NCBI GenBank assembly: GCA_028292785.1
Contig: JAQGLQ010000543.1
Coordinates: 1-15,294, forward strand
DNA: 15,294 nucleotides
Reading direction: 5' to 3'
Source of the DNA: Noviherbaspirillum sp.
GTDB lineage: Bacteria; Pseudomonadota; Gammaproteobacteria; Burkholderiales; Burkholderiaceae
Below the pieces are notes generated by a model that was given only the letters and a program-made list of their open reading frames with translations, did no database searches and was not told the origin of the DNA. Shown here piece after piece: positions 1 to 6,994 of this stretch; position 1 is the stretch's first letter; each line of letters begins with the position of its first letter. The position numbers and the translations under genes are program-made.

Positions 1-210
1 CAGCGCGACATCGAAGCGCATGCATGCGGCGGTTGCGGTGACGCTGCTGACCGCCACGAGGCTGGCGTAGACGCCGAATTCCGCCGGTGAATATTTACGC
101 GCCAGCACCGGCATTGCCAACAGCACGATCAACTGGCCGCCGGCGATTCCGGCGGCATTCACCAGCGTGTTGCGCAAAAAGCCGGAAAACGCAGCCTGAA
201 CGCTATGCAT
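1..210 (-). CDS. Wzx-type polysaccharide flippase, N-terminal part (runs off left edge)
   Basis: Reading the minus strand from an ATG at 210 gives 70 codons without a stop, open to the window edge. The protein starts MHSVQAAFSG and contains AAGIAGGQ, ARKYSPAEFGVY and AACMRFD. These line up along their whole length with the start of the complete flippase at 12234-10792 (LAGGTVGGQ, TRLYTPGDFGLL, VACMRYE), with the same spacing. It is therefore a second member of the polysaccharide-transport (MATE/MOP superfamily) flippases, which move lipid-linked oligosaccharide across the inner membrane. The first two transmembrane segments are visible at about residues 14-36 and 45-63. The frame stays open upstream of the ATG to a stop near 318, but I see no other ATG; a GGGA about 11 nt before the ATG is the only ribosome-site candidate. 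It is separated from the tightly packed operon by 352 bp, so it may have its own promoter. Whether the rest of the gene is intact cannot be seen. Confidence 0.8.
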   Translation of the reverse strand, partial: MHSVQAAFSGFLRNTLVNAAGIAGGQLIVLLAMPVLARKYSPAEFGVYASLVAVSSVTATAACMRFDVAL

Positions 211-460
211 GGCGTATGCGTCCCGGCCGACGTGCCGGCGCCATCGCGGGGTGCCGTGCGACGAAATCGCCGCGCGGATCGCCGCCGTGCGCGGACAAGC
301 AATGTGTAAACAGGATTTTCAATCGGTATGATCCTCTGCGTGAAACACAAGCGGCTGCCGGTAGTTCGCCTTCCTATTGCGCGCCGCTGAATGACAGGGA
401 ATGAGTCCGGCCTGGCAGGCATGCAACCGGTTGGACACGCGAGGCTGGTGCGACTTGCTC

Positions 461-489
461 ACTATAACTTCGCGGTTCCCAAAAGATAA
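461..489 (-). promoter_or_regulatory. Candidate sigma-70 promoter for the second flippase
   Basis: On the minus strand TATAGT (461-466, 5 of 6 to the -10 consensus) lies 17 bp downstream of TTATCT (484-489, 3 of 6 to the -35 consensus). The DNA just upstream is relatively AT-rich for this genome. A transcript from here would carry a leader of roughly 245 nt before the flippase ATG at 210. The -35 element overlaps the far arm of the neighbouring inverted repeat. This is a motif match only, with a weak -35. Confidence 0.3.
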
Positions 490-541
490 GTCTCGAATTT
501 CAATCGATGGACCCGGTTTGCCGCAGGCATGATCGAGACTT
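488..541 (-). terminator. Inverted repeat after LpxD-like gene, possible weak terminator
   Basis: AAGTCTCGA (488-496) and TCGAGACTT (533-541) are perfect 9-bp inverted arms separated by 36 nt. The element begins 22 nt past the TAA of the LpxD-like gene. On the minus strand the second arm is followed by ATCTTTTGGG, a short and impure T-run. The long loop and poor T-run make it an uncertain intrinsic terminator; an operator or mRNA-stability hairpin are alternatives. Confidence 0.3.
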
Positions 542-562
542 TTGATCAATTGCCGCACCCCG

Positions 563-1432
563 TTATTCTCCACGCAGCACGCGCGCAGGATTTCCCGCCA
601 CGGTGGCGCCCGGCGCCGCTTCCCGCAATACCACGGCGCCGATGCCGACCAGCGCGCCCTGTCCCACATGCAGCTGCTGAAGTACCGACGCGTTGGGTCC
701 GATCCAGCAGAAATCGCCGAGCTCCACGCCTCCGCTCAGTTCGGCGCAGGCCGCGACCATCACCCCGCGACCCAGCCTGCAGTTGTGCGCGATGTGCACG
801 TGATCGTCGAGCTTGACGTCGTCGCCGATCACGGTATCGCCAAGCGCGCCGCGGCACACTGTGTTCAGGCTGCCGATTTCAACCCGGTCGCCGATGATCA
901 CCGAGCCGAGTTGCGGCAATATCACCGGGATTCCATTCTCGTCGCGCTCAAAGCCGAATCCCTTTTCGCCGATCACCGCGCCGGACTTGATGACGCAGTC
1001 GGCGCCGATCGTCACGCCGTCGTCGATGACCACGAAATGACCGACCACGGTCCCTCTGCCTATCGTCACACCCTTGCCTATCACTGCCGTCGGACTGACG
1101 CTGGCCTGCGGATGTATCCGCGCGGGTTCCGATGGGGACGCGAAGCCGGGTTGCGCGCACAGCCAGTTCAGCGCCCTGCAAAACGCGAGCCGCGGATTGA
1201 TCGCTTCGATGACGGCACCGGCCGGCGGCGATGCGCCTGCCGGCGCGATCGCCACGGCCACCGCCTCCGCGGCATGATACGGCCCGCTCTCCTTGATGAA
1301 GACCAGGCTGCCCTCGCCAGCCGCGCTGAACGGCGCGACACGGTCGAATACATGGTCGCGTCCCTTGAAATCCAGCCCGAGCGCGCCTGCCAGCTGGCTC
1401 GCCCTTACCGGCTTGTTCAATCGATTACCCAT
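563..1432 (-). CDS. LpxD-like left-handed beta-helix N-acyltransferase
   Basis: This 289-aa protein is of the UDP-3-O-acylglucosamine N-acyltransferase type. Residues 1-100 look like the LpxD N-terminal domain ([16 protein letters not shown] at 31-46). From about 106 to 270 the hexapeptide repeats of a left-handed parallel beta-helix follow. LpxD signatures are clear: GFGF at 158-161, [10 protein letters not shown] at 178-187, [10 protein letters not shown] at 194-203 and IAHNCRLG at 214-221. H216 sits at the place of the catalytic histidine of LpxD. It is about 50 residues shorter than a typical LpxD: instead of the C-terminal helices it ends in [11 protein letters not shown], the ending usual in sugar acetyltransferases of the NeuD/PglD/WbbJ kind. 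It overlaps the deacetylase gene by 16 nt and has a good ribosome site (GAGGTG, 5 nt before the ATG). The likely role is acylating a sugar amine for the glycan rather than lipid A. Donor and acceptor cannot be told from sequence. Confidence 0.88.
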   Translation of the reverse strand: MGNRLNKPVRASQLAGALGLDFKGRDHVFDRVAPFSAAGEGSLVFIKESGPYHAAEAVAVAIAPAGASPPAGAVIEAINPRLAFCRALNWLCAQPGFASPSEPARIHPQASVSPTAVIGKGVTIGRGTVVGHFVVIDDGVTIGADCVIKSGAVIGEKGFGFERDENGIPVILPQLGSVIIGDRVEIGSLNTVCRGALGDTVIGDDVKLDDHVHIAHNCRLGRGVMVAACAELSGGVELGDFCWIGPNASVLQQLHVGQGALVGIGAVVLREAAPGATVAGNPARVLRGE

Positions 1433-2052
1433 CTGATCACCTCGAAGGTTTCCGCAAAAGGCTTGCCGATCTGCACACCCCTGGCCAATGCGAGGCTGCG
1501 CACAAATTCCGCATTCGCATAGGTACGATGTTTCTGCGATTCATACCGTGACAGCGCATCGATCTTGGCTTCCAGGTCGGCGCCGGCGATATCGATGAAG
1601 CAACTGGTCCGGAAATCGAGGTTGTTCCATGGAACCTCGTAGCCAAGCATGGTGGTGCGCTTGAATGCCCGGAATCCTTCCTGGGCGATGGTCTGGTGGT
1701 CCTGGTGGGTGTCGTTGATGCTCGGCAGGAAAACCATGTCGGGCTTGTAGCGGCGTTCGAGCTCGAGCATGCGGTCGAGGATTTTTTGGCGCATTTCCGG
1801 AAAGCGGCGCACTTCGAAATCAAATACGAGGCAGTCCGCCGCCGCGATGCCGAGCGCCGCCGTGGCATGCCGCACCTCGGTGCGCAGGATGTCGCGCGGC
1901 AGATACGGCAACACCGACTGCTCGGCGGCGGAAAATGCCGCATAGACCACATGGGTTCCCCGAGCCGCGAATTTCGCAATCGCGCCGCCGCAGCCGAACT
2001 CGCCGTCGTCGGTGTGAGGCGCCAGCACCAGCACGCAATCAGGCCGCTCCAT
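1417..2052 (-). CDS. PIG-L/LmbE-family N-deacetylase
   Basis: This 211-aa protein belongs to the zinc-dependent PIG-L/LmbE family (GlcNAc-PI de-N-acetylase, MshB, BshB), which removes N-acetyl groups from GlcNAc-type sugars. The family motif AHPDD appears as APHTDD at 11-16, giving H13, D15 and D16, followed by the glycine-rich EFGCGG. The second motif is HQDH at 116-119. H13, D16 and H119 would be metal ligands and D15 the general base by family analogy. I chose the ATG at 2052 because GGGGAG lies 6 nt upstream and the motif then falls at the N-terminus as in the family; the frame is open to 2283, but that extension is low-complexity and out of character. It overlaps the upstream glycosyltransferase by 14 nt and the LpxD-like gene by 16 nt, so the three are translationally coupled. 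No signal peptide is seen, so it acts in the cytoplasm, on a nucleotide sugar or a lipid-linked intermediate (inferred). Confidence 0.88.
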   Translation of the reverse strand: MERPDCVLVLAPHTDDGEFGCGGAIAKFAARGTHVVYAAFSAAEQSVLPYLPRDILRTEVRHATAALGIAAADCLVFDFEVRRFPEMRQKILDRMLELERRYKPDMVFLPSINDTHQDHQTIAQEGFRAFKRTTMLGYEVPWNNLDFRTSCFIDIAGADLEAKIDALSRYESQKHRTYANAEFVRSLALARGVQIGKPFAETFEVIRWVID

Positions 2053-3295
2053 GCTGGGCTCCCCCGCGTGTATGTATCGATTCGAGAAAGCGCCGCGCCA
2101 GGCGCGGGTAGGCATGATGCCGTTCGGCGTACCCCCGCCCGCGCGCGCCCAGCGCATGCCTGTCCTGCTCCGGCATGCGGGCCAGCCGTTCGATGGCGGC
2201 GGCAAGCGCGGCGGCGTTGCCGGGCGGCGCGGAAACGCCGCACCCGGCTTCGGAAACCGGATCGTTCCCCGCATCGATCGCATACACCACAGGCACGCCC
2301 GCCATCATGTAGTCGGTAAGCTTGTTGGGTGCGACGCCGAAGCGATACAGCGGCGATTTCGGCGCGCCCAGATAGGCCGCATCGACACCGGCGAGGAAGC
2401 CGCGCACCCGGTCCTTCGGAATCGGCGGGCATAGATGCACGTTTCGGAGGTGTTCTTCCTGCACACGCCGTTCCAGGCGCGCCTTGTCATGTCCGCTGCC
2501 GACCAGCACGAAGGCGAAGGCGGATGCCGGAAGCAGGGCCGCCGCGTCGAGCAACGCGTCGAGCGAGTTGGCGGCTGCATGCGAGCCGGCATAGCCGACG
2601 ATGAATTTCCCCCCGGCTTTCAGGCTGCGCAGCAATTCTTCCAGCGGCGCGTCAAGCGGCTCCGGCGCTCCGGCGTATTCGACAGGGTCGAAGCCGTTCG
2701 GCAGCCAGGACCATTTCTCCCTGTCGACAGCGCGTCCGGCCATGTAGTCGTGCACGCATGGCAGCAGCGATATCACCTTGTCTGCATGGGTGCATCCGTA
2801 TGCCTCGGCCCGGTCGAGCATGCCGACGAACGGATGGGCGGGCGACATGGCGCCCAGTTCGGTCAGGCTCATGGGCCACAGATCGCGGATCTCGAAAACC
2901 AGTTTCGCATTCGCCGCGCGCGCCAGCCTCGCCGCACCGTAGGCGACAAAGGGATGCGGCGAGGAAGCCAGCACCAGGTCCGGCTTGTGGCGCCGGGCGA
3001 AGCGCGGCGCGTGCGTCCATAGTTCGGCGGCAAAGCCGAGCATATTGAACAGGCGTTGGATGCCGTTGCCGGCATAGGGACATCCGGCCAGCCAGCGGTG
3101 CGGAATGCCGCCATGATCGATCCAGCGGCCGGGCGGGCCATCGGGCTGCTTCAGCATGCGCAGATGCGAAAAGCGCGAGGCGATGATGCGCACGTCGTGG
3201 CCGAGCGCCTGCCATTCCCGCGCCAGATGGAAATGCCGGTACTCCATGCCGAATTCGGGCGAGCCCGAGTAGTGGTTGACGATCAGAATTCTCAT
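2039..3295 (-). CDS. GT4-family glycosyltransferase, WbuB-like
   Basis: This 418-aa protein has a GT-B fold of family GT4. The start MRILIVNHYSGSPEFGMEYR and the motif EIRDLWPMSLTELG (135-148) are typical of the WbuB-like subgroup, which acts in O-antigen and capsule repeat-unit assembly and includes aminosugar (FucNAc) transferases. The C-terminal donor-binding half shows FGVAPNKLTDYMMAGVPVV at 319-337 and VSEAGCGV at 347-354. It is expected to add a nucleotide-activated sugar to an undecaprenyl-diphosphate-linked acceptor at the cytoplasmic membrane face. The ATG overlaps the stop of the aminotransferase gene in a 4-nt ATGA (3292-3295), and its own stop lies inside the deacetylase gene. The sugar specificity cannot be read from the sequence; an aminosugar donor would fit the neighbouring aminotransferase. 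Confidence 0.92.
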   Translation of the reverse strand: MRILIVNHYSGSPEFGMEYRHFHLAREWQALGHDVRIIASRFSHLRMLKQPDGPPGRWIDHGGIPHRWLAGCPYAGNGIQRLFNMLGFAAELWTHAPRFARRHKPDLVLASSPHPFVAYGAARLARAANAKLVFEIRDLWPMSLTELGAMSPAHPFVGMLDRAEAYGCTHADKVISLLPCVHDYMAGRAVDREKWSWLPNGFDPVEYAGAPEPLDAPLEELLRSLKAGGKFIVGYAGSHAAANSLDALLDAAALLPASAFAFVLVGSGHDKARLERRVQEEHLRNVHLCPPIPKDRVRGFLAGVDAAYLGAPKSPLYRFGVAPNKLTDYMMAGVPVVYAIDAGNDPVSEAGCGVSAPPGNAAALAAAIERLARMPEQDRHALGARGRGYAERHHAYPRLARRFLESIHTRGGAQHGAA

Positions 3296-4440
3296 TCAAG
3301 CAGGCTCCGGTGTTTTTCGATGAAGTCGCAGACGCGGTGGGGATGGGCCACCTCGGTATCGAGCGTGAGCAGCTTGCGCGAAATCGCATGGGCTGTCGGG
3401 ACGGTGCCGGGGTCCAGCCGCCATTGTTCGAATCCCCTGTCGACCGGGTGGATGGGTGACATGAACCAGTCGCAGATGCGTATCCGCGCACGCTCCGCCG
3501 CTGCGATGAGTGCCTGGCGGGCCTCGCCATCGCGTCCGAGCAGCGGGAACTTGAGCCATGCGTGGCTCGCGTCGTGGCCGGGGCCGACATGCCATTTACC
3601 ATGCGCCGCGAGTACCCGGCGGAACGCATGGGCGGCGTGCCTGCGCTTCTCCAGCGCCTGGTTCAGATATTTCAATCCGTCGCACCCCGCCGCCGCCTGC
3701 ACGCGCGAATGATTCTTCAGGAAACCCGGCGGCATGTCGATGGAGTCGATTTCCTGCGCCGAAGATGACCCCGTCACGAGACCCGCGCGCGACAGCCGGC
3801 GGTAGAGACGGAGCAGACGCCAGTAGGTCGCATCGTGCAGCAGAAGGCGGCGCAGTTGCAGGCTTAGCCAGAGGCTCGCCAGTTCCGCCGGCGCAGCCGG
3901 TATTCTGGCCCTGTTCACCAGATCGAGCGCGGGAAAGAGTTCGGGCCGATTGACCACAAGAAATCCGCCGATGCCCGTCGAATACGGCTTGTTCCATTGC
4001 GTGGAAAAGAATGCGGCATCCGCGAGCGTTCCGTTCGGCCGGTCGTTGAAGCGGCCGCCGAATCCATGCGTGCAGTCCTCGATCGCCGTAATGTTGCGCG
4101 AATGGGCGAACGCCACCAGCGAATCCACATCCGCGCTCAGCCCGAAAGTATTCTGAATGATCAGCGCCCTGGTTCGCGACGTGACGACCGACATCACTGA
4201 AGCCGGATCGAGGGTAAGCGTGTCGGCGCGCACATCGGCGTATATCGGCGTCGCGCGGCAATAGAGAATCGCATTCGGCACGGCGACGCAGGTCAGCGCC
4301 GGCACGATTACCTCATCTCCCGCGCCTATGCCGGCGGCCTGCAGCGCGGCGTAAAGGGCGACGCGCCCCTTCCAGTAGAGATGGATGCTCGATGGACTGG
4401 CGTCGAGACGGCGCGCAATCTCCTGTCTATAGCTTTTCAA
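3292..4440 (-). CDS. DegT/DnrJ/EryC1/StrS-family aminotransferase (TTG start)
   Basis: This 382-aa PLP-dependent enzyme of the sugar aminotransferase family converts a keto-sugar nucleotide into an amino sugar, usually with glutamate as donor. It shows GDEVIVPALTCVAVPNAIL at 41-59, the PLP-binding ED pair E121-D122 in EDCTHGFGG, and the catalytic lysine K151 in STQWNKPYSTGIGG. The lysine context differs from the usual SxxxxKxLxxGEGG (IGG here), but the lysine itself is present, so it should be an active aminotransferase rather than a dehydratase variant. The start is TTG at 4440: it overlaps the previous gene's TGA in a 4-nt TTGA, has AAGGGGG about 7 nt upstream, and there is no ATG nearby before the conserved region. 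No dehydratase or epimerase for its substrate is seen in the window. Its product amine is a possible target for the LpxD-like acyltransferase. Confidence 0.9.
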   Translation of the reverse strand: MKSYRQEIARRLDASPSSIHLYWKGRVALYAALQAAGIGAGDEVIVPALTCVAVPNAILYCRATPIYADVRADTLTLDPASVMSVVTSRTRALIIQNTFGLSADVDSLVAFAHSRNITAIEDCTHGFGGRFNDRPNGTLADAAFFSTQWNKPYSTGIGGFLVVNRPELFPALDLVNRARIPAAPAELASLWLSLQLRRLLLHDATYWRLLRLYRRLSRAGLVTGSSSAQEIDSIDMPPGFLKNHSRVQAAAGCDGLKYLNQALEKRRHAAHAFRRVLAAHGKWHVGPGHDASHAWLKFPLLGRDGEARQALIAAAERARIRICDWFMSPIHPVDRGFEQWRLDPGTVPTAHAISRKLLTLDTEVAHPHRVCDFIEKHRSLLE

Positions 4441-5921
4441 ACCGGTCCCCCTTCAGCCGCCACCAGCGATGCAAGGAACATCAGCCTGGCCAGCGATCGT
4501 TCCTGCGCATCGGCCGCCCTGCCCAGCTTCGGGTAATACCGTGCGATGAATGCCGCATCCGACGCGTCGCCCTGTTCCACCATTTGATAAAGCCGGCGGC
4601 CGAGCATGCCGATGACCGGCTGGCGCCCCGCCCAGGCGAGGTACCCGCCGGTGGCGAAGGCATCGCTGAGGCCATACGGAGCAATGCCTTCGGCGCAAGC
4701 TCCGCTGCGCTCGTCGTGCGACGAGCGATACCAGCCGTTGGCGCCGCTCCAGTAGTTCGAAAACAGCGGGCGCGCGCTGTCGCCATTCCATACGCGGGCA
4801 ACCAGGGTGCCGGCGAAGGCCTGCTCGATTCCCGCTTCGGGAAGCTGCGCATCCTGCAAACCATATACGGAGCGCAACGCGGCGCGATTGCGTGCCAGCG
4901 CATCGAGCGCATGCACCAGCCGCCGCGCATGGCTGATGTCCCATCCCGTGTCGTCGCGCGGCGCCGGAGCGCGCGCAGGCTGTGCGAGCCGCATGCTGTC
5001 GCCGGAACGGGAACATGCGACCGGTTTCGATTCGCCTTCATAGCCGGCGTAGCGGCTTTCGTCGTAAAGCCGCCAGTAGCCGCGATCGAGGTCGGCTTCG
5101 TTGCGCGTTCCCCGGCTGGTGCAAATCTCCCGGATCGAGGTCCGCGCCTTGAATGCGCGCAGCAGCGCCGCCAGGTGCTCGCGCATGCGGTCGTCATCGC
5201 CTTTCTGCCCGCGCGCGCGCAGCAGTCCTGCCAGCTCGGCATGGCTGGCGATCAGCCACAGATCGATGTCGGTGAAGAACAGGGCCGACGAGCCGTTCCT
5301 GACGTCTTCAGGCGTGGATGAAGCAAGCTTGCGCAGCCGTGCGATGGCGCGGCTGTCGGCCCAGCGATCGAGATGCTCGATCAGGATCCCGGTGGTGTCG
5401 GTGACGAATACTTGGGCGGCGCGCTCCCGTCCTGCCGCCGACAGAGCGAGCGCATTCGCGACCGACGACGCCAGTGCCAGATACTGCACGCTGGCCAGCA
5501 TCACTTCTTCGTCGCGCAGCCGGTTCTTGCGGTTGCAGATACCGCCCCGGCAGCGCCAGCGTCTGCCGAACGACGAAGCCGGGCCCGGCTCAAGCACCTC
5601 ATAGGCGATGCCCACGACGCTCGCGATTTCCCGCAGCCGTTCACTGCGCTTGCAGCGCCGCGCCATCGACGCCAGATTGTGCATGTACGTCTGCGCGTCG
5701 TAGAGCGCATAGACATCGCCGCGTTGCTGCAGGCGGTCGCGCAGCAGGCGCTGCTGAACGAATCCGCGCACACCGCCGTCCCACTCCATCCATGTCTGCC
5801 GCTCCACCTTTCCGCCGCAGTCGAAGCGGCCCGGCTGCGCGGCCAGGGCCGAGGCGGCGAGACACAGGCATGCCAGCGCCGTTGCGTGTCGGATCACGCG
5901 AGCTCGGTATAAAAGTCGCAC
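4437..5921 (-). CDS. Secreted protein of unrecognised family, in-operon
   Basis: I do not recognise this 494-aa protein. It begins with a signal peptide: arginines, then a hydrophobic run (ALACLCLAASALAA, 15-28) with a likely signal-peptidase I site near ALA-AQ, so it is predicted periplasmic or exported. The mature part looks largely alpha-helical and holds seven cysteines (35, 90, 124, 129, 267, 303, 409). Aromatic-rich stretches at 327-342 (WDISHARRLVHALDAL), NYWSGANGWYR (389-399) and PYGLSDAFATGGYLAWA (415-431) resemble helix ends in alpha/alpha-toroid glycan lyases or hydrolases, but I see no proven catalytic set. The start is GTG at 5921 with GAGGA 9 nt upstream; a second GTG at 5897 forms a 4-nt GTGA overlap with the previous stop and would also leave an intact signal peptide, giving 486 aa. 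Its place between glycosyltransferase and aminotransferase genes, with overlaps on both sides, suggests a role in processing, export or degradation of the polymer. That role is inference. Confidence 0.8.
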   Translation of the reverse strand: MRLLYRARVIRHATALACLCLAASALAAQPGRFDCGGKVERQTWMEWDGGVRGFVQQRLLRDRLQQRGDVYALYDAQTYMHNLASMARRCKRSERLREIASVVGIAYEVLEPGPASSFGRRWRCRGGICNRKNRLRDEEVMLASVQYLALASSVANALALSAAGRERAAQVFVTDTTGILIEHLDRWADSRAIARLRKLASSTPEDVRNGSSALFFTDIDLWLIASHAELAGLLRARGQKGDDDRMREHLAALLRAFKARTSIREICTSRGTRNEADLDRGYWRLYDESRYAGYEGESKPVACSRSGDSMRLAQPARAPAPRDDTGWDISHARRLVHALDALARNRAALRSVYGLQDAQLPEAGIEQAFAGTLVARVWNGDSARPLFSNYWSGANGWYRSSHDERSGACAEGIAPYGLSDAFATGGYLAWAGRQPVIGMLGRRLYQMVEQGDASDAAFIARYYPKLGRAADAQERSLARLMFLASLVAAEGGPV

Positions 5922-6994
5922 AGCTTTTTTTCCTCGATGGACCAGTTGTACTTTTCCAGCACGGCGCGGCGGCCGTTCGCGCCCATGCGCCGGGCCGCGC
6001 CGGGATTCAGCACGAAATAATCGATCGCGGCGGCGATGGCCGCGGGATCCGATGGATCAACGCAGACGCCGCACCGATGCCGCTCGAGGATCTCGCGCCA
6101 AAGCGGGAAATCCGATGCGATCACCGGAATGCCGGCCGCCATGTATTCGAACATTTTCACGGGCAGCGATTCGAGATGATTCAGGGAGGGATGCAGGGTG
6201 ACCAGGCCTGCCACGGATCGCTTGAGGACCTCGCGCACGCCGGCTCGCCCGAGGTAGCCGAGTTCATTGACGCGGTCCCAGCCACGCAGGCTTTTCACCT
6301 CCCGCTCGAGCCCCGGTTCAGTAAAATTGCCGGCCACGTTGATGCGGGCCGCGGTGCGCACTTTTTCGCATGCGAGCACCATTTCGCGGATGCCGCGCAC
6401 CGCGCTGATGCCGCCGATGTAGCACACCTCGTCCTGCTTGTCGGACCATGCCATGCGGATATCGAGTTCACCCATCATGGGGAAATTGTTGACGTCCACG
6501 GTGTAGCGGTTGATCGAAAGGAATTTGTCGCGGATGCATGGCGTAGCGGCGACGATGCCGCTGAACCGGCGGCAGGCATAGCGCTCGACAAATGCCAGCG
6601 CGCCGGGCAACACCCGCTTCGCGATGGGACCAAGGTAGGTCTTCGCGCGAATTTGTTTCGGCACGTCTTCATGGGAATCGAACACGACTTTTTTGCGCAG
6701 GCGCCTCAGTCTGAGGCCCAGCGGAATGAGTTCCGGATCATGCAGGTGATACACAGCCGCATCGAGGGCGATCGCACGTTCGCCGATGCGCCGGGTGGCC
6801 CGCCACATGCGATCGAGCCGTCCTTCCGGCTTGCCCACGTCGAGCACCGCAATGCCATCGTGCTTTCCGTCACCCTTGCCGTCAGCCACCACCAGCGTCA
6901 CCTCGTGGCCGCGCGACGCAAGGCTGCGGCATTGCTTGTGAAAGATGCGCATGTCGCTACGCGAGTGAGCGCTGCTCAGGTGAACGATATGCAT
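5894..6994 (-). CDS. GT4-family glycosyltransferase
   Basis: This 366-aa GT-B glycosyltransferase of family 4 has an N-terminal half with MHIVHLSSAH, the motif HLHDPEL at 83-89 and DSHED at 106-110. Its C-terminal donor site lies in ESLPVKMFEYMAAGIPVIAS at 275-294, with FPLWREI just after (296-302). Proteins with HDPEL and DSHED are common in capsule and O-antigen loci and transfer hexoses, amino sugars or deoxyhexoses to lipid-linked acceptors in the cytoplasm. The start is well supported: ATG at 6994 is preceded by AAGGAG with 6 nt spacing. It overlaps the polymerase gene by 38 nt and the secreted-protein gene by 28 nt. The sugar and linkage cannot be deduced. Confidence 0.92.
   Translation of the reverse strand: MHIVHLSSAHSRSDMRIFHKQCRSLASRGHEVTLVVADGKGDGKHDGIAVLDVGKPEGRLDRMWRATRRIGERAIALDAAVYHLHDPELIPLGLRLRRLRKKVVFDSHEDVPKQIRAKTYLGPIAKRVLPGALAFVERYACRRFSGIVAATPCIRDKFLSINRYTVDVNNFPMMGELDIRMAWSDKQDEVCYIGGISAVRGIREMVLACEKVRTAARINVAGNFTEPGLEREVKSLRGWDRVNELGYLGRAGVREVLKRSVAGLVTLHPSLNHLESLPVKMFEYMAAGIPVIASDFPLWREILERHRCGVCVDPSDPAAIAAAIDYFVLNPGAARRMGANGRRAVLEKYNWSIEEKKLCDFYTELA

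Larger units (their letters stand above)
211..562. other. Intergenic region between LpxD-like gene and second flippase
   Basis: This 352-bp stretch has no supported gene. The open frames crossing it lack ribosome sites and protein-like composition. It contains a 9-bp inverted repeat just after the stop codon at 563 and a candidate promoter reading toward the flippase at 210, both listed separately. The part nearest the flippase, about 211-450, shows nothing else I can name. Confidence 0.6.

Noticed and set aside
319..669. 116-codon minus-strand frame in the intergenic region and the LpxD-like gene end
   Set aside because: It overlaps the real LpxD-like gene in another frame, and has no ribosome site or domain.
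542..1522. 326-codon plus-strand frame over the LpxD-like gene
   Set aside because: It is rich in His, Arg, Asp and Ala without motifs, and is antisense to a clear hexapeptide-repeat protein.
1437..2432. 331-codon minus-strand frame over the PIG-L gene
   Set aside because: It is in a different frame from the PIG-L protein, extremely Arg/Ser/Cys-rich and without motifs.
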